A stretch of DNA of 64,000 nucleotides from Aldrovandia affinis (taxonomy: Eukaryota; Chordata; Actinopteri; Notacanthiformes; Halosauridae): assembly GCA_029706075.1 (NCBI GenBank), contig JAINUG010000088.1, positions 1,965,001-2,029,000 of the forward strand, written 5' to 3'. The notes beneath the pieces are model-generated. The model was not told where the DNA came from. It searched no databases and saw only the letters and a list, made by a program, of their open reading frames with translations. This document shows positions 46,762-57,958 of the stretch, piece after piece; the stretch's first letter is position 1; every line of letters begins with the position of its first letter. The position numbers were made by a program, and so were the translations under genes.

Positions 46762-49700
46762 TTAAGGAGCGCCCCCAGCCGATCCCCCAGAACCATGCCG
46801 ATGGAAATCGCGAATAAGATCGGGGTCCAGAATATTCCTGGACGGAACCCAGCAGCGTTCCTCAGGGCCATAGCCCTCCCAATCTACTAAGTATTGTATG
46901 CCCCTGCCCACACGCCTACTAGAAATAATGCGACGCACCGTGTAAACCGGCTGGCCATCAATAAGTCGAGGAGGAGGCGGTGGTACATCAACCGGAGCCA
47001 AAGGGCTAGTCACAACCGGGCTTAATGCGGGAGGCGTGAAATGTGGGATGAACCCTCATGGATCGGGAAGTTGAAGGTGACGGTGACGGGATTGATTTTA
47101 CGGCTAATCTTGAAAGGCCCCACAAAACGAGAGGAGCAAGTTTACGCGATTCAACCCGCAACGGCAAATCGCGAGTGGAGAGCCACACCCGTTGCCCTAC
47201 ACGTATGACGGCGCCGGACGACGACGCCTGTCAGCGATAACCTTCTGGCGGGCAGAAGCCCGCAGGAGCGACTCGCGCACCTTTCTCCATGTAACCCGAC
47301 ACCGTCGGACAAATGACGCAGCAGACGGCACTCCCGTCTCTCTCTAGTTCAGGGAACAGAGGTGGTTGGAAACCGAACTGTGCCTCAAGGAGAGAGACCA
47401 GTGGACGCATTACGCAAGGTGTTATGCGCGTATTCAGCCCAGGCGAGATGTCGACTCCAAGAGGTCGGATTGGATGAAGCCAAACAGCGGCGTTCCTTCC
47501 ATAGATTGGTTAGTCCGCTCTGTCTGCCCATTGGACTCAGGATGAAATCCCAAGACAGACTTACGGACGCCCCAAAAAGGGAACAGAAAAGCGCCAAAAA
47601 TCGGGGCATAGCAAACTGAGGTCCGCGATCGGACACCACGTCCAGAGAAGACCATGGATACGGAACACATGATCAACCACCAACCGAGCGGTTTCGAGAG
47701 CGGACGGCAACTTGGGCAGAGGATAAAATGAGCCGCCTTGGAGAACCTATCCACTACCACCAGGATAACCGTGTGACCTTCAGATACCGGCAGACCGGTC
47801 ACAAAATCCATGGCGATGTGACTCCAAGGGCGACTAGGAATGGGCAGTGGCGAAGAAGACCAGATGGTGGAAGCCGAGACCCTTTATTCCGAGCACATAT
47901 GGAACAGGCCGAAACGCATTCACGCACATCACTCTCCATCTTAGGCCACCAGAACCTTCTGGCTAAGAACTCATGAGTCCTGTGAATACCGGATGACCCG
48001 TCAACCGGGAAAAATGACCCCATTGCAACACCTGAGCTCGCACTTTGATGGTACAAAAAGGCGATCCGGAGGACCACCACCGGATCGGTTCCAGACTTTG
48101 TGCCTTACGCACCACGGATTCAATACTCCAGGAAACTGGAGCCAGAATCTGAGCGGCGGGAACAATGGGCTCAGGAGAGTGATTCACCTCTGAACCGTCA
48201 AATAACCGAGAGAGTGCATCTGGTTTGATGTTTTTAGAACCAGGGCGGTATGTCAGAATAAAATTAAAGCGCGTAAAGAAAAGCGACCAGCGGGCCTGCC
48301 GTGAATTACGGCGCTTGGTGTCCTGAATGTACTCCAGGTTTTTATGATCGGTCCAGACCGTGAACGGATGTTCAGCCCCTCTAACCAATGACGCCACTCT
48401 TCGAGCGCCAGTTTTACTGCTAACAACTCTCTGTCCCCGACGTCATAATTTCTCTCCGCAGGGAAAGTCCCTGGGAGAAATAAGCACAGGGGTGGATCTT
48501 CTGATCCAGAGGAGAGCGTTGAGACAGTATCGCCCTACTCCAAGCTCCGAGGCGTCGACCTCTACCACAAAGGGGAGAGATGGATTAGGGGTGATGAGAA
48601 TGGGTTCGGAGGTGAACCTCCTTTTAACTCTAAAAATGCTGCCTCAGCTTTGGATGTCCATAAAAACCGAGAGGGAGCAGTTTTTTTTGTAAGAGCCGAA
48701 ATAGGAGCAACCACGGAGCTAAAATTGCGAATGAAACGCCGGTAAAAATTAGCGAACCCCAAAAATCGTTGGACCTGCTTAACCGATTCAGGGGTGGACC
48801 AATCCCTGACCGCTGACACCTTCCTGGGATCCATTTGGATACTCCCCTCCGCCACAATAAAACCCAGAAATGAAACGGAACTGGAGTGGAAAACATTTTT
48901 CGGCTTTGACGAACAGCCACGCCTCTAAGAGACACTTTAACACTCGTTTAACGTGTTCTTTGTGTTCAGAAAGATTTTTGAAAAATAAGAATGTCGTCTA
49001 AATAGACGAAACACAAATCTCCAGCATTTCTCTGAGCACGTCGTTCACAAAAGCCTGAAACACAGAGGGGGCGCTAGTGAGTCCAAAAGGCATGACCAGG
49101 TACTCATAGTGGCCGCTGTGAGTGTTAAAAGCGGTCTTCCACTCATCCCCCTCACGAATCCGCACCAAGTTGTAAGCATTGCGCAAGTCAAGCTTGGAAA
49201 ACACAGATGCTCCTTGGAGACGTTCAAAAGCGGAATTCATGAGGGGAAGCGGGTACGGTTCTTGACCGTGATATTATTAAGACCTCGATAATCAATACGG
49301 CCTTAATCCCCCATCTTTCTTCCCTACAAAGAAAAAACCCGCACCTGCAGGTGACGTAGATGGTCTAAAAAAGCCATTTTTTAAAGATTCCTTAATGTAC
49401 TCTCTCATGGCAGTGCTCTCAGGAGCCGAGAGAGAATACAGAGAACCGCGGGGAGGAATTGTACCCGGCTGTAGTTCGATAGCGCAATCATATTTTCTAT
49501 GCGGAGGTAAAGTGGTGGCCCTTTGTTTACTAAAAACCTCCTTGAGATTAGCATAAACATTAGGCACGCCACTGGGTAAAGGAAATACCTCCGCACTAAG
49601 GAGTTCCAAACTCTCTGATCGCGAACTAAAACTGGAGAAGTCATCGACCGGTTCTCTCCAGTCGGCCAGTGGATCCCAGTCTAAACTCCCCTCTCTCTCC

Positions 49701-50216
49701 TCTGACATAACGGGAGGCGTGTCTCCGTCCACAGAATCCTCTCTGTCTCATCCTCAGCTATTTGGGAGGGTGTGTCCTGATCCACGGAACATGTGTCAGA
49801 TTCGTCCGCGACCGAACTAACTCGCTCTCAATAGTCTGATAACAAGGAAGAAGTCCTGCTGACAATGATGGGCACACTGGGAACCCCACTGAATTATGAC
49901 CTCATTCTGACCACCCCAGTTAATGCGTGGCTTATGTTTGCTAAGCCAAGAATGACCTAATACCAGGGGTAGGTCGGCGAGTCAACTAAAAAGAATTTAA
50001 TGTGCTCGGTGTGATTTTTTAAAAGAACACGCATACACACATTTTCAGTCCTGTCGTGAATACTACCAGAACCCAGTGGCCGACCATCGAGTGCCGTAAT
50101 AAAACGTGGGCTGAGGAAGCGCGCACAGGTATCTGTGCGTCGAGCCCACTTGGCATCCATAAAACAGTCTACCGCCCTGAATCTAAAAGGCGTCAATCTT
50201 AACAGATTGTTCGTTC
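46762..50216 (-). pseudogene. Pol of dimer copy 1 (PR-RT-RH-IN-chromodomain), frameshifted
   Basis: Reading down the minus strand: protease near 50190-50160 (DSGAVDCFMDAKWA once a one-base shift is allowed), then GHSWLSKHKPRINWG. RT follows: [12 protein letters not shown] (49320-49292), [15 protein letters not shown] (about 49200-49155), [14 protein letters not shown] (about 49095-49055) and [10 protein letters not shown] with the catalytic YLDD at 49004-48993. RNase H has [11 protein letters not shown] (about 48365-48330) and [18 protein letters not shown]. Integrase has the GHP-H and CSIC zinc ligands (about 48010-47890), MDFVTGLP (47811), VSDRGPQFA (about 47637) and HPESNGQTER with the catalytic Glu (about 47540-47510). 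The chromodomain reads [10 protein letters not shown] to [13 protein letters not shown] (about 46945-46850), and the gene ends TAA at 46762. About a dozen frame breaks, nearly all small indels relative to copy 2. Confidence 0.88.
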
Positions 50217-50225
50217 CAACTCAAT

Positions 50226-51310
50226 TCAATGGGTAAAAAGGTTCGAAAGGATGTAGTCAAATGTCTCGCCAGTGCCTTTCGATCCACTAGTGAGACTGAC
50301 CTTTTCCCTTAAGTTTAGGACAGTTAATCTTATTGTGACCCGTCTGTCTGCAGTAGCGACAGTATTCTGGACCAGAGTCAACCCTTTTGTATTTTGAATG
50401 GATGAACTATCCAGTTGCATGAGTTCCTCCCCTCCTTCCCTAGAACTTGACGCTTCCAGGGACTCCCGTGACAGGGAAACCAAACGCGCCAGGCGTAGTT
50501 TTATTCCGGTTGTCCGTCTCTCTCTCTCACGCTCTCTGATACGATTGTCAATACGTATGGCGGTAGAAACCAAGGTTTCAAATGAATCAGGAGAATCAAG
50601 AGCCGCCAACGCGTCTTTAACTGACTCAGATAGGGCGTTCGTGAATAGCATACTGAGCGGACCCTCCGACCAGCCGGATTCACCAGCCAGCGATCTAAAT
50701 CGGATAGAAAACTCCGCTACGCTAAGCGACGACCCCTACGAATCCGAACCAGTCTTATAGCTGCCTCTTTACCAGAGATTTCATGATCAAATACCAGCTC
50801 CATCTCCTTCATAAGTTTATGGAGTCGTCTAAAATTGGTGCCTGCGATCGTATAAGCGGAACCGCCCATTCGAGAGCCGCACCAGTCAGGAGAGATAAGA
50901 TAAGTGAAACTCGTGCATTATTAGACTGATAACAGGACGGTTGAGCCCTATAAATAATCAAGCATTGTGAAATAAACCTCGACATTTGCCCGACTCTCCG
51001 TCATAACGTGGAGGAAGTTGAATTTTAGGTTCACGAGGAGGAGGAAGTGCTTGTGCAACAGTCTGAAGTAACTGAGCCCGGAAACCTGTACCGGGGTTTG
51101 TGTGCTACTACTTAGTTGCGAAAAATTATTTACTAAATCCCGCATGGAACTTTCCATCGCGAGCAATCTCGCATACATCTCCCTTTGTTGCTCACTGGCC
51201 TCTGTTAATTGGAAATGCAGTTGCCGGATGGCCTCCGCTTGACCAGCTAGCAATGTTTGTTGCGTAGCCACAGTTAGCTCGATATTCGTAGTTTTTGCTG
51301 GCTCAGTCAT
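50226..51310 (-). pseudogene. Gag of dimer copy 1
   Basis: Starts MTEPAKTTNIELTVATQQ at 51310, only 18 bases after the LTR. A Gln/Glu-rich helical N-terminus is followed by a capsid-like stretch with PPRYDGESG. The frame breaks near 50995 and in 50760-50650, then resumes with SVKDALAALDSPDSFETLVS. Near 50365-50315 a complete CCHC zinc knuckle CRYCRQTGHNKINC binds RNA in relatives. It ends LSNLFTH and TGA at 50228-50226. Pol continues in a different frame. In this copy the knuckle is intact, while copy 2 has lost one base inside it. Confidence 0.85.
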
Positions 51311-51315
51311 ATTTG

Positions 51316-51326
51316 GCTTCTGCGTA
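51316..51326 (-). other. Putative self-priming binding site, copy 1
   Basis: Element-strand sequence TACGCAGAAGC lies one base after LTR2. It pairs over all 11 positions (one G-U) with GCTTCTGTGTA in the LTR R/U5 region. No TGG-starting tRNA-complementary site is present next to the LTR. Confidence 0.65.
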
Positions 51327-51327
51327 C

Positions 51328-52008
51328 TGTAGTGTGGGTGAGGAAGGAAGAGCCACTCGCAGATGTCACGAATATCTAAAAGCTAACTACAAGTAGTCAA
51401 CCACTAAGTCTGCGAACAGATAAGGGAGCAGGGGAAAAATGGATGGACAAAGAAAAGAAACTCCGGGCATAAAGTCCACGGAAAATAATAACAACCCAAA
51501 GGTTGTGGACTCTTCAAAAAAAGAGGTAAGAAACTTAAATGATTTTAGAGACTTTAGCTCTGGGAGTTTTTTAACCCAAAAACAAAAGAATGAATCTCGA
51601 AAAGGAAATGCCACCGGAGTGACAAGCAATAACCAAAGCTAGAAAGGAAATAATCCTCCTAGAACGGCAACCAGAGAGTGGCAACGCTAACCTTTTAAAG
51701 AGATCCTAAATAGTACCTTCTCTCTTTAACTGAGAGACCACCAAGTGGAAAACTAATACCTTAGTTCTAGTACCGGCTAGAGCGTAACAATGGTTTACAC
51801 AGAAGCGTTTAAGATAAGAAAACGCAGCCCTTAAATAGTAGGCGGAATAAACACTGACAATCCACAGCTGGCCACGACCGGGAAACCCCAGACAAAAAAG
51901 ACCAAATAAGGAATTGCCAATGACAATGATTCCTCACACAAAACAAAGGGAACAGACCATCACATGGTCAAGCGCGCTCCAGCGGCTGAACAAGGTAAAA
52001 CCATGACA
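51328..52008 (-). repeat. LTR2 (shared central LTR), 681 bp
   Basis: Same borders as LTR1 and LTR3. It serves as 3' LTR of internal copy 2 and 5' LTR of internal copy 1. The self-complementary segment is at 51806-51796. It differs from the outer LTRs mostly by single-base indels. Confidence 0.95.
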
Positions 52009-52016
52009 GGACCCCC

Positions 52017-55000
52017 TTAAGGAGCGCCCCAGCCGATCCCCCAGAACCATGCCGATGGAAATCGCGAATAAGATCGGGGTCCAGAATATTCCTGGACGGA
52101 ACCCAGCAGCGTTCCTCAGGGCCATAGCCCTCCCAATCTACTAAGTATTGTATGCCCCCTGCCCACACGCCTACTAGAAATAATGCGACGCACCGTGTAA
52201 ACCGGCTGGCCATCAATAAGTCGAGGAGGAGGCGGTGGTACATCAACCGGAGCCAAAGGGCTAGTCACAACCGGCTTAATGCGGAGACGTGAAATGTGGG
52301 ATGAACCTCATGGATCGGGGAAGTTGAAGGCGAACGGTGACGGGATTGATTTTACGGCTAATCTTGAAAGGCCCCACAAAACGAGGAGCAAGTTTACGAT
52401 TCAACCCGCAACGGCAAATCGCGAGTGGAGAGCCACACCCGTTGCCCTACACGGTATGACGGCAGGGACGACGACGCCTGTCAGCGAGGCACCTTCTGGC
52501 GGGCAGAAGCCCGCAGGAGCGACTCGCGCACCTTTCTCCATGTAACCCGACACCGTCGGACAAATGACGCAGCAGACGGCACTCCCCATCGTCTCTCTAG
52601 TTCAGGGAACAGAGGTGGTTGGAAACCGAACTGTGCCTCAAAAGGAGAGAGACCAGTGGACGCATTACGCAAGGTGTTATGCGCGTATTCAGCCCAGGCG
52701 AGATGTCGACTCCAAGAGGTCGGATTGGATGAAGCCAAACAGCGAAGCGTTCCTTCCATAGATTGGTTAGTCCGCTCTGTCTGCCCATTGACTCAGGATG
52801 AAATCCCGAAGACAGACTTACGGACGCCCCCAAAAGGGAACAGAAAGCTCGCAAAATCGGGGTCGCAAACTGAGGTCCGCGATCGGACACCACGCCCAGA
52901 GGAAGACCATGGATACGGAACACATGATCAACCACCAACCGAGCGGTTTCGAGAGCGGACGGCACCGCTGGGCAGAGGGATAAAATGAGCCGCCTTGGAG
53001 AACCTATCCACTACCACCAGGATAACCGTGTGACCTTCAGATACCGGCAGACCGGTCACAAAATCCATGGCGATGTGACTCCAAGGACGACTAGGAATGG
53101 GCAGTGGCCGAAGAAGACCAGATGGTGGAAGCGAGACCCTTTATTCCGAGCACATATGGAACAGGCCGAAACGCATTCACGCACATCACTCTCCATCTTA
53201 GGCCACCAGAACCTTCTGGCTAAGAACTCATGAGTCCTGTGAATACCCGGATGACCCGTCAACCGGGAAAATGACCCCATTGCAACACCTGAGCTCGCAC
53301 TTTGGATGGTACAAAAGGCGATCCGGAGGACCACCACCCGGATCCGGTTCCAGACTTTGTGCCTTACGCACCACGGATTCAATACTCCAGGAAACTGGAG
53401 CCAGAATCTGAGCGGCGGAACAATGGGCTCAGGAGAGTGATTCACCTCTGAACCGTCAAATAACCGAGAGAGTGCATCTGGTTTGATGTTTTTAGAACCA
53501 GGGGCGGTATGTCAGAATAAAATTAAAGCGTAAGAAAAGAAAAGCGACCAGCGGGCCTGCCGTGAATTACGACGCTTGGTGTCCTGAATGTACTCCAGGT
53601 TTTTATGATCGGTCCAGACCGTGAACGGATGTTCAGCCCTCTAACCAATGACGCCACTCTTCGAGCGCCAGTTTTACTGCTAACAACTCTCTGTCCCCGA
53701 CGTCATAATTTCTCTCCGCAGGGGAAAGTCCCTGGGAGAAATAAGCACAGGGGTGGATCTTCTGATCCAGAGGAGAGCGTTGAGACAGTATCGCCCTACT
53801 CCAAGCTCCGAGGCGTCGACCTCTACCACAAAGGGGAGAGATGGATTAGGGGTGATGAGAATGGGTTCGAGGTGAACCTCCTTTTAACTCTAAAAATGCT
53901 GCCTCAGCTTTGGATGTCCATAAAAACCGAGAGGGAGCAGTTTTTTTGTAAGAGCCGAAATAGGAGCAACCACGGAGCTAAAATTGCGAATGAAACGCCC
54001 GGTAAAAATTAGCGAACCCCAAAATCGTTGGACCTGCTTAACCGATTCAGGGGTGGACCAATCCCTGACCGCTGACACCTTCCTGGGATCCATTTGGATA
54101 CTCCTCCGCCACAATAAAACCCAGAAATGAAACGGAACTGGAGTGGAAAACGATTTCTCGGCTTTGACGAACAGCCACGCCTCTAAGAGACACTTTAACA
54201 CTCGTTTAACGTGTTCTTTGTGTTCAGAAAGATTTTTGAAAAATAAGAATGTCGTCTAAATAGACGAAAACAAATCTCTCCAGCATTTCTCTGAGCACTC
54301 GTTCACAAAAGCCTGAAACACAGAGGGGGCGCTAGTGAGTCCAAAAGGCATGACCAGGTACTCATAGTGGCCGCCGCTGAGTGTTAAAGCGGTCTTCCAC
54401 TCATCCTCACGAATCCGCACCAAGTTGTAAGCATTGCGCGCAAGTCAAGCTTGGAAAACACAGATGCCTTGGAGACGTCAAAGCGGAATTCATGAGGGGA
54501 AGCGGGTACCGGTTCTTGACCGTGATATTATTAAGACCTCGATAATCAATACACGGCCTTAATCCCCCATCTTTCTTCCCTACAAAGAAAAACCCGCACC
54601 TGCAGGTGACGTAGATGGTCTAAAAAAGCCATTTTTAAAGATTCCTTAATGTACTCTCTCATGGCAGTGCTCTCCAGGAGCCGAGAGAGAATACAGAGAA
54701 CCGCGGGAGGAATTGTACCCGGCTGTAGTTCGATAGCGCAATCATATTTTCTATGCGGAGGTAAAGTGGTGGCCCTTTGTTTACTAAAAACCTCCTTGAG
54801 ATTAGCATAAACATTAGGCACGCCACTGGGTAAAGGAAATACCTCCGCACTAAGGAGTTCCAAACTCTCTGATCGCGAACTAAAACTGGAGAAGTCATCG
54901 ACCGGTTCTCTCCAGTCGGCCAGTGGATCCCAGTCTAAACTCCCTCTCTCTCCTCTGACATAACGGAGGGCGTGTCTCCGTCCACAGAATCCCTCTCTGT

Positions 55001-55473
55001 CTCATCCTCAGCTATTTGGGAGGGTGTGTCCTGATCCACGGAACATGTGTCAGATTCGTCCGCGACCGAACTAACCTCGCTCTCAATAGTCTGATAACAA
55101 GGGAAGAAGTCCTGCTGACAATGATGGGCACACTGGGAACCCCACTGAATTATGACCTCATTCTGACCACCCCAGTTAATGCGTGGCTTATGTTTGCTAA
55201 GCCAAGAATGACCTAATACCAGGGGTAGGTCGCGAGTCAACTAAAAGAATTTAATGTGCTCGGTGTGATTTTTTAAAAGAACACGATACACACATTTTCA
55301 GTCCTGTCGTGAATACTACCAGAACCCAGTGGCCGACCATCGAGTGCCGTAATAAAACGGGCTGAGGAAGAGCGCGCACAGGTATCTGTGCGTCCCCAGC
55401 CCACTTGGCATCCATAAAACAGTCTACCGCCCCTGAATCTAAAAGGCGTCAATCTTAACAGATTGTTCGTTTC
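52017..55473 (-). pseudogene. Pol of dimer copy 2, frameshifted
   Basis: Same domain order as copy 1: protease active-site region near 55440-55410, LGHSWLSKHKPRINWGGQNE (about 55222-55165), RT with YLDD at 54262-54251, RNase H at about 53890-53450, integrase with [11 protein letters not shown] (about 53170-53135), [11 protein letters not shown] (about 52895-52865) and [10 protein letters not shown] in place of HPESNGQTER. The chromodomain [13 protein letters not shown] is at about 52155-52110. A one-base loss near 52030 removes the normal stop alignment and lets one frame run into LTR2. Where copy 1 is broken copy 2 is often intact and the reverse, so their consensus would be far less damaged than either; I have not built it. 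Confidence 0.86.
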
Positions 55474-55482
55474 CAACTCAAT

Positions 55483-56562
55483 TCAATGGGTAAAAAGGTT
55501 CGAAAGGATGTAGTCAAATGTCTCGCCAGTGCCTTTCGATCCACTAGTGAGACTGACCTTTTCCCTAAGTTTAGGACAGTTAATCTTATGTGACCCGTCT
55601 GTCTGCAGTAGCGACAGTATTCTGGACGAGAGTCAACCCTTTTGTATTTTGAATGGATGAACTATCCAGTTGCATGGGTTCCTCCCCTCCTTCCCTAGAA
55701 CTTGACGCTTCAGGGACTCCGTAGACCGGGAAACCAAACGCGCCCAGGCGTAGTTTTATTCGGTTGTCCCGTCTCTCTCTCTCACGCTCTCTGATACGAT
55801 TGTCAATACGTATGGCGGTAGAAACCAAGGTTTCAAATGAATCAGGAGAATCAAGAGCCGCCAACGCGTCTTTAACTGACTCCAGATAGGCGTTCGTGAA
55901 TAGCATACTGAGCGGACCCTCCGACCAGCCGGATTCACCAGCCAGCGATCTAAATCGGATAGAAAACTCCGCTACGCTAAGCGACCCCTGACGAATCCGA
56001 ACCAGTCTTATAGCTGCCTCTTTACCAGAGATTTCATGATCAAATACCAGCTCCATCTCCTTCATAAGTTTATGGAGTCGTCTAAAATTGGTGCCTGCGA
56101 TCGTATAAGCGGAACCGCCCATTCGAGAGCCGCACCAGTCAGGAGAGATAAGATAAGTGAAACTCGTGCATTATTAGACTGATAACAGGACGGTTGAGCC
56201 CTATAAATAATCAAGCATTGTGAAATAAACCCTCGACATTTGCCCGACTCTCCGTCATAACGTGGAGGAAGTTGAATTTTAGGTTCACGAGGAGGAGGAA
56301 GTGCTTGTGCAACAGTCTGAAGTAACTGAGCCCCGGAAACCTGTACCGGGGTTTGTGTGCTACTTAGTTGCGAAAAATTATTTACTAAATCCCGCATGGA
56401 ACTTTCCATCGCGAGCAATCTCGCATACATCTCCCTTTGTTGCTCACTGGCCTCTGTTAATTGGAAATGCAGTTGCCGGATGGCCTCCGCTTGACCAGCT
56501 AGCAATGTTTGTTGCGTAGCCACAGTTAGCTCGATATTCGTAGTTTTTGCTGGCTCAGTCAT
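55483..56562 (-). pseudogene. Gag of dimer copy 2
   Basis: Starts MTEPAKTTNIELTVATQQ at 56562. The frame runs to about 56070, including PPREPKIQLPPRYDGESG and SLLTGAALEWA, then shifts to RLHKLMKEMELVFDHEISGK and SVAEFSIRFRSLAGESGWSE, a typical retrotransposon capsid signature. The zinc knuckle region at about 55610-55570 has the first three ligands, but a missing base puts the last Cys out of frame. It ends LFTH and TGA at 55485-55483 as in copy 1. A longer frame starting inside the LTR at 56622 has no supporting leader. Confidence 0.85.
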
Positions 56563-56567
56563 ATTTG

Positions 56568-56578
56568 GCTTCTGCGTA
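56568..56578 (-). other. Putative self-priming binding site, copy 2
   Basis: Identical to the copy-1 site (TACGCAGAAGC on the element strand), one base after LTR3 and six bases before the Gag ATG. Confidence 0.65.
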
Positions 56579-56579
56579 C

Positions 56580-57262
56580 TGTAGTGTGGGTCGAGGAAGG
56601 AAGAGCCACTCGCAGATGTCACGAATATCTAAAAGCTAACTACAAGTAGTCAACCACTAAGTCTGCGAACAGATAAGGGAGCAGGGGGAAAAATGGATGG
56701 ACAAAGAAAAAGAAACTCCGGGCATAAAGTCCACGGAAAATAATAACAACCCAAAGGTTGTGGACTCTTCAACGAAGAGGTAAGAAACTTAAATGATTTT
56801 AGAGACTTTAGCTCTGGGAGTTTTTAACCCAAAAACAAAAAGAATGAATCTCGAAAAGGAAATGCCACCGGAGTGACAAGCAATAACCAAAGCTAGAAAG
56901 GAAATAATCCTCCTAGAACGGCAACCAGAGAGTGGCAACGCTAACCTTTTAAAGAGATCCTAAATAGTACCTTCTCTCTTTAACTGAGAGACCACCAAGT
57001 GGAAAACTAATACCTTAGTTCTAGTACCGGCTAGAGCGTAACAATGGTTTACACAGAAGCGTTTAAGATAAGAAAACGCAGCCCTTAAATAGTAGGCGGA
57101 ATAAACACTGACAATCCACAGCTGGCCACGACCGGGAAAACCCCCGACAAAAGACCAAATAAGGGAATTGCCAATGACAATGATTCCTCACACAAAACAA
57201 AGGGAACAGACCATCACATGGTCAAGCGCCCTCCAGCGGCTGAACAAGGTAAAACCATGACA
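56580..57262 (-). repeat. LTR3 (5'-most LTR), 683 bp
   Basis: Begins TGTCATGGTTTTACCTTGTT at 57262 and ends at 56580. The TATA-like CTATTTAAGG is near 57092-57083 and the self-complementary segment GCTTCTGTGTA is at 57060-57050. This is the LTR that would drive transcription of the leading copy. Confidence 0.95.
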
Positions 57263-57267
57263 CAAGT

Positions 57268-57686
57268 GTCCCTTATGCAGAAAATATGTTATTGTGTATA
57301 TCATGCACATGGAAATCATTTTAAATGTATTGATCATTTTATGTACCATGAACATTTTTTACATTAATTCAATATACATATTTTTTTCCAATTAAAAAAT
57401 GCAATTCTTTATTTATTTATTTATTTTACTTATTTTATACCCATTTTTCCCCCCATTGATTTTGAATGGCCAATTGAATTTGTACAGCCGTCTTTATTGC
57501 TCCATCATTCTAATCCATTTGGCAGAGCACAGACTAGACCTGTGAATTTGCTGGGCATGCCATCCAGGAGGCCTGTTGAATCATTTTTGAATGCAAATCA
57601 TCCAAGTAGATATTTTGTGCTTATATATTAGACTGCAGTAAATAAATAACAGAATAAAATTGCCCACTGCAGAATTGGAATTGTGG
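57268..57686. other. AT-rich sequence with SINE-tail-like part
   Basis: 57405-57425 is (TTTA)n, followed by TTTTGAATGGCCAATTGAAT as in the tail part of the tRNA-SINE family. No head found. Confidence 0.4.
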
Positions 57687-57958
57687 GTAACAATTTACTT
57701 GAACTATATGCCATACAAACAGATGCGTTCATAAGCAAACAATGTGTCAAAACCAGTCATGGCAGAGTATTACAGCTCATGAACAATGTTATGTTGAACA
57801 CTCATAATGTTTTCAGTGATATTTTTTAATTGTACAGTGTACAGAGTATGACAGTGTTGTGACAGTCATAGATAGTTATAAACTGTAATATGCTGTCATG
57901 ACTGGCTTATAACAGCATTATGTAGGCTTTATGGCATATAGTTCCATTAAAATGTGAC
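57687..57958. mobile_element. Foldback/MITE-like element, 272 bp
   Basis: Left arm GTAACAATTTACTTGAACTA followed by TATGCCAT; the reverse complement of the right arm is GTCACATTTTAATGGAACTA followed by TATGCCAT. Internal arms also pair imperfectly (CCAGTCATGGCAG... with CTGTCATGACTGG). A second copy starts at 63809. No clear target duplication, so the superfamily is uncertain. Confidence 0.7.

Larger units (their letters stand above)
46066..57262 (-). mobile_element. Head-to-tail dimer of a chromodomain Ty3/gypsy retrotransposon (three LTRs)
   Basis: On the minus strand the order is LTR3 (57262-56580), internal copy 2 (56579-52009), LTR2 (52008-51328), internal copy 1 (51327-46752), LTR1 (46751-46066). 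CAAGT flanks the whole unit at 46061-46065 and 57263-57267, so the three-LTR object behaves as one insertion. Each internal copy encodes Gag with a zinc knuckle, then protease, reverse transcriptase, RNase H, integrase and a C-terminal chromodomain, the layout of vertebrate chromoviruses. The two copies match almost base for base and differ mainly by 1-3 base indels, often in G, C or GC runs. Such a structure can arise by unequal crossing-over between LTRs of sister copies. A collapsed or duplicated assembly is the alternative. Confidence 0.93.

Noticed and set aside
56562..56622. Gag start at the upstream ATG within the LTR
   Set aside because: The upstream start precedes the LTR border and primer site; the ATG at 56562 gives MTEPAK in both copies and fits the short leader.
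46762..57262. Treating the retrotransposon as two independent insertions
   Set aside because: Only three LTRs, no host sequence between them, and one shared CAAGT duplication at the outer ends.
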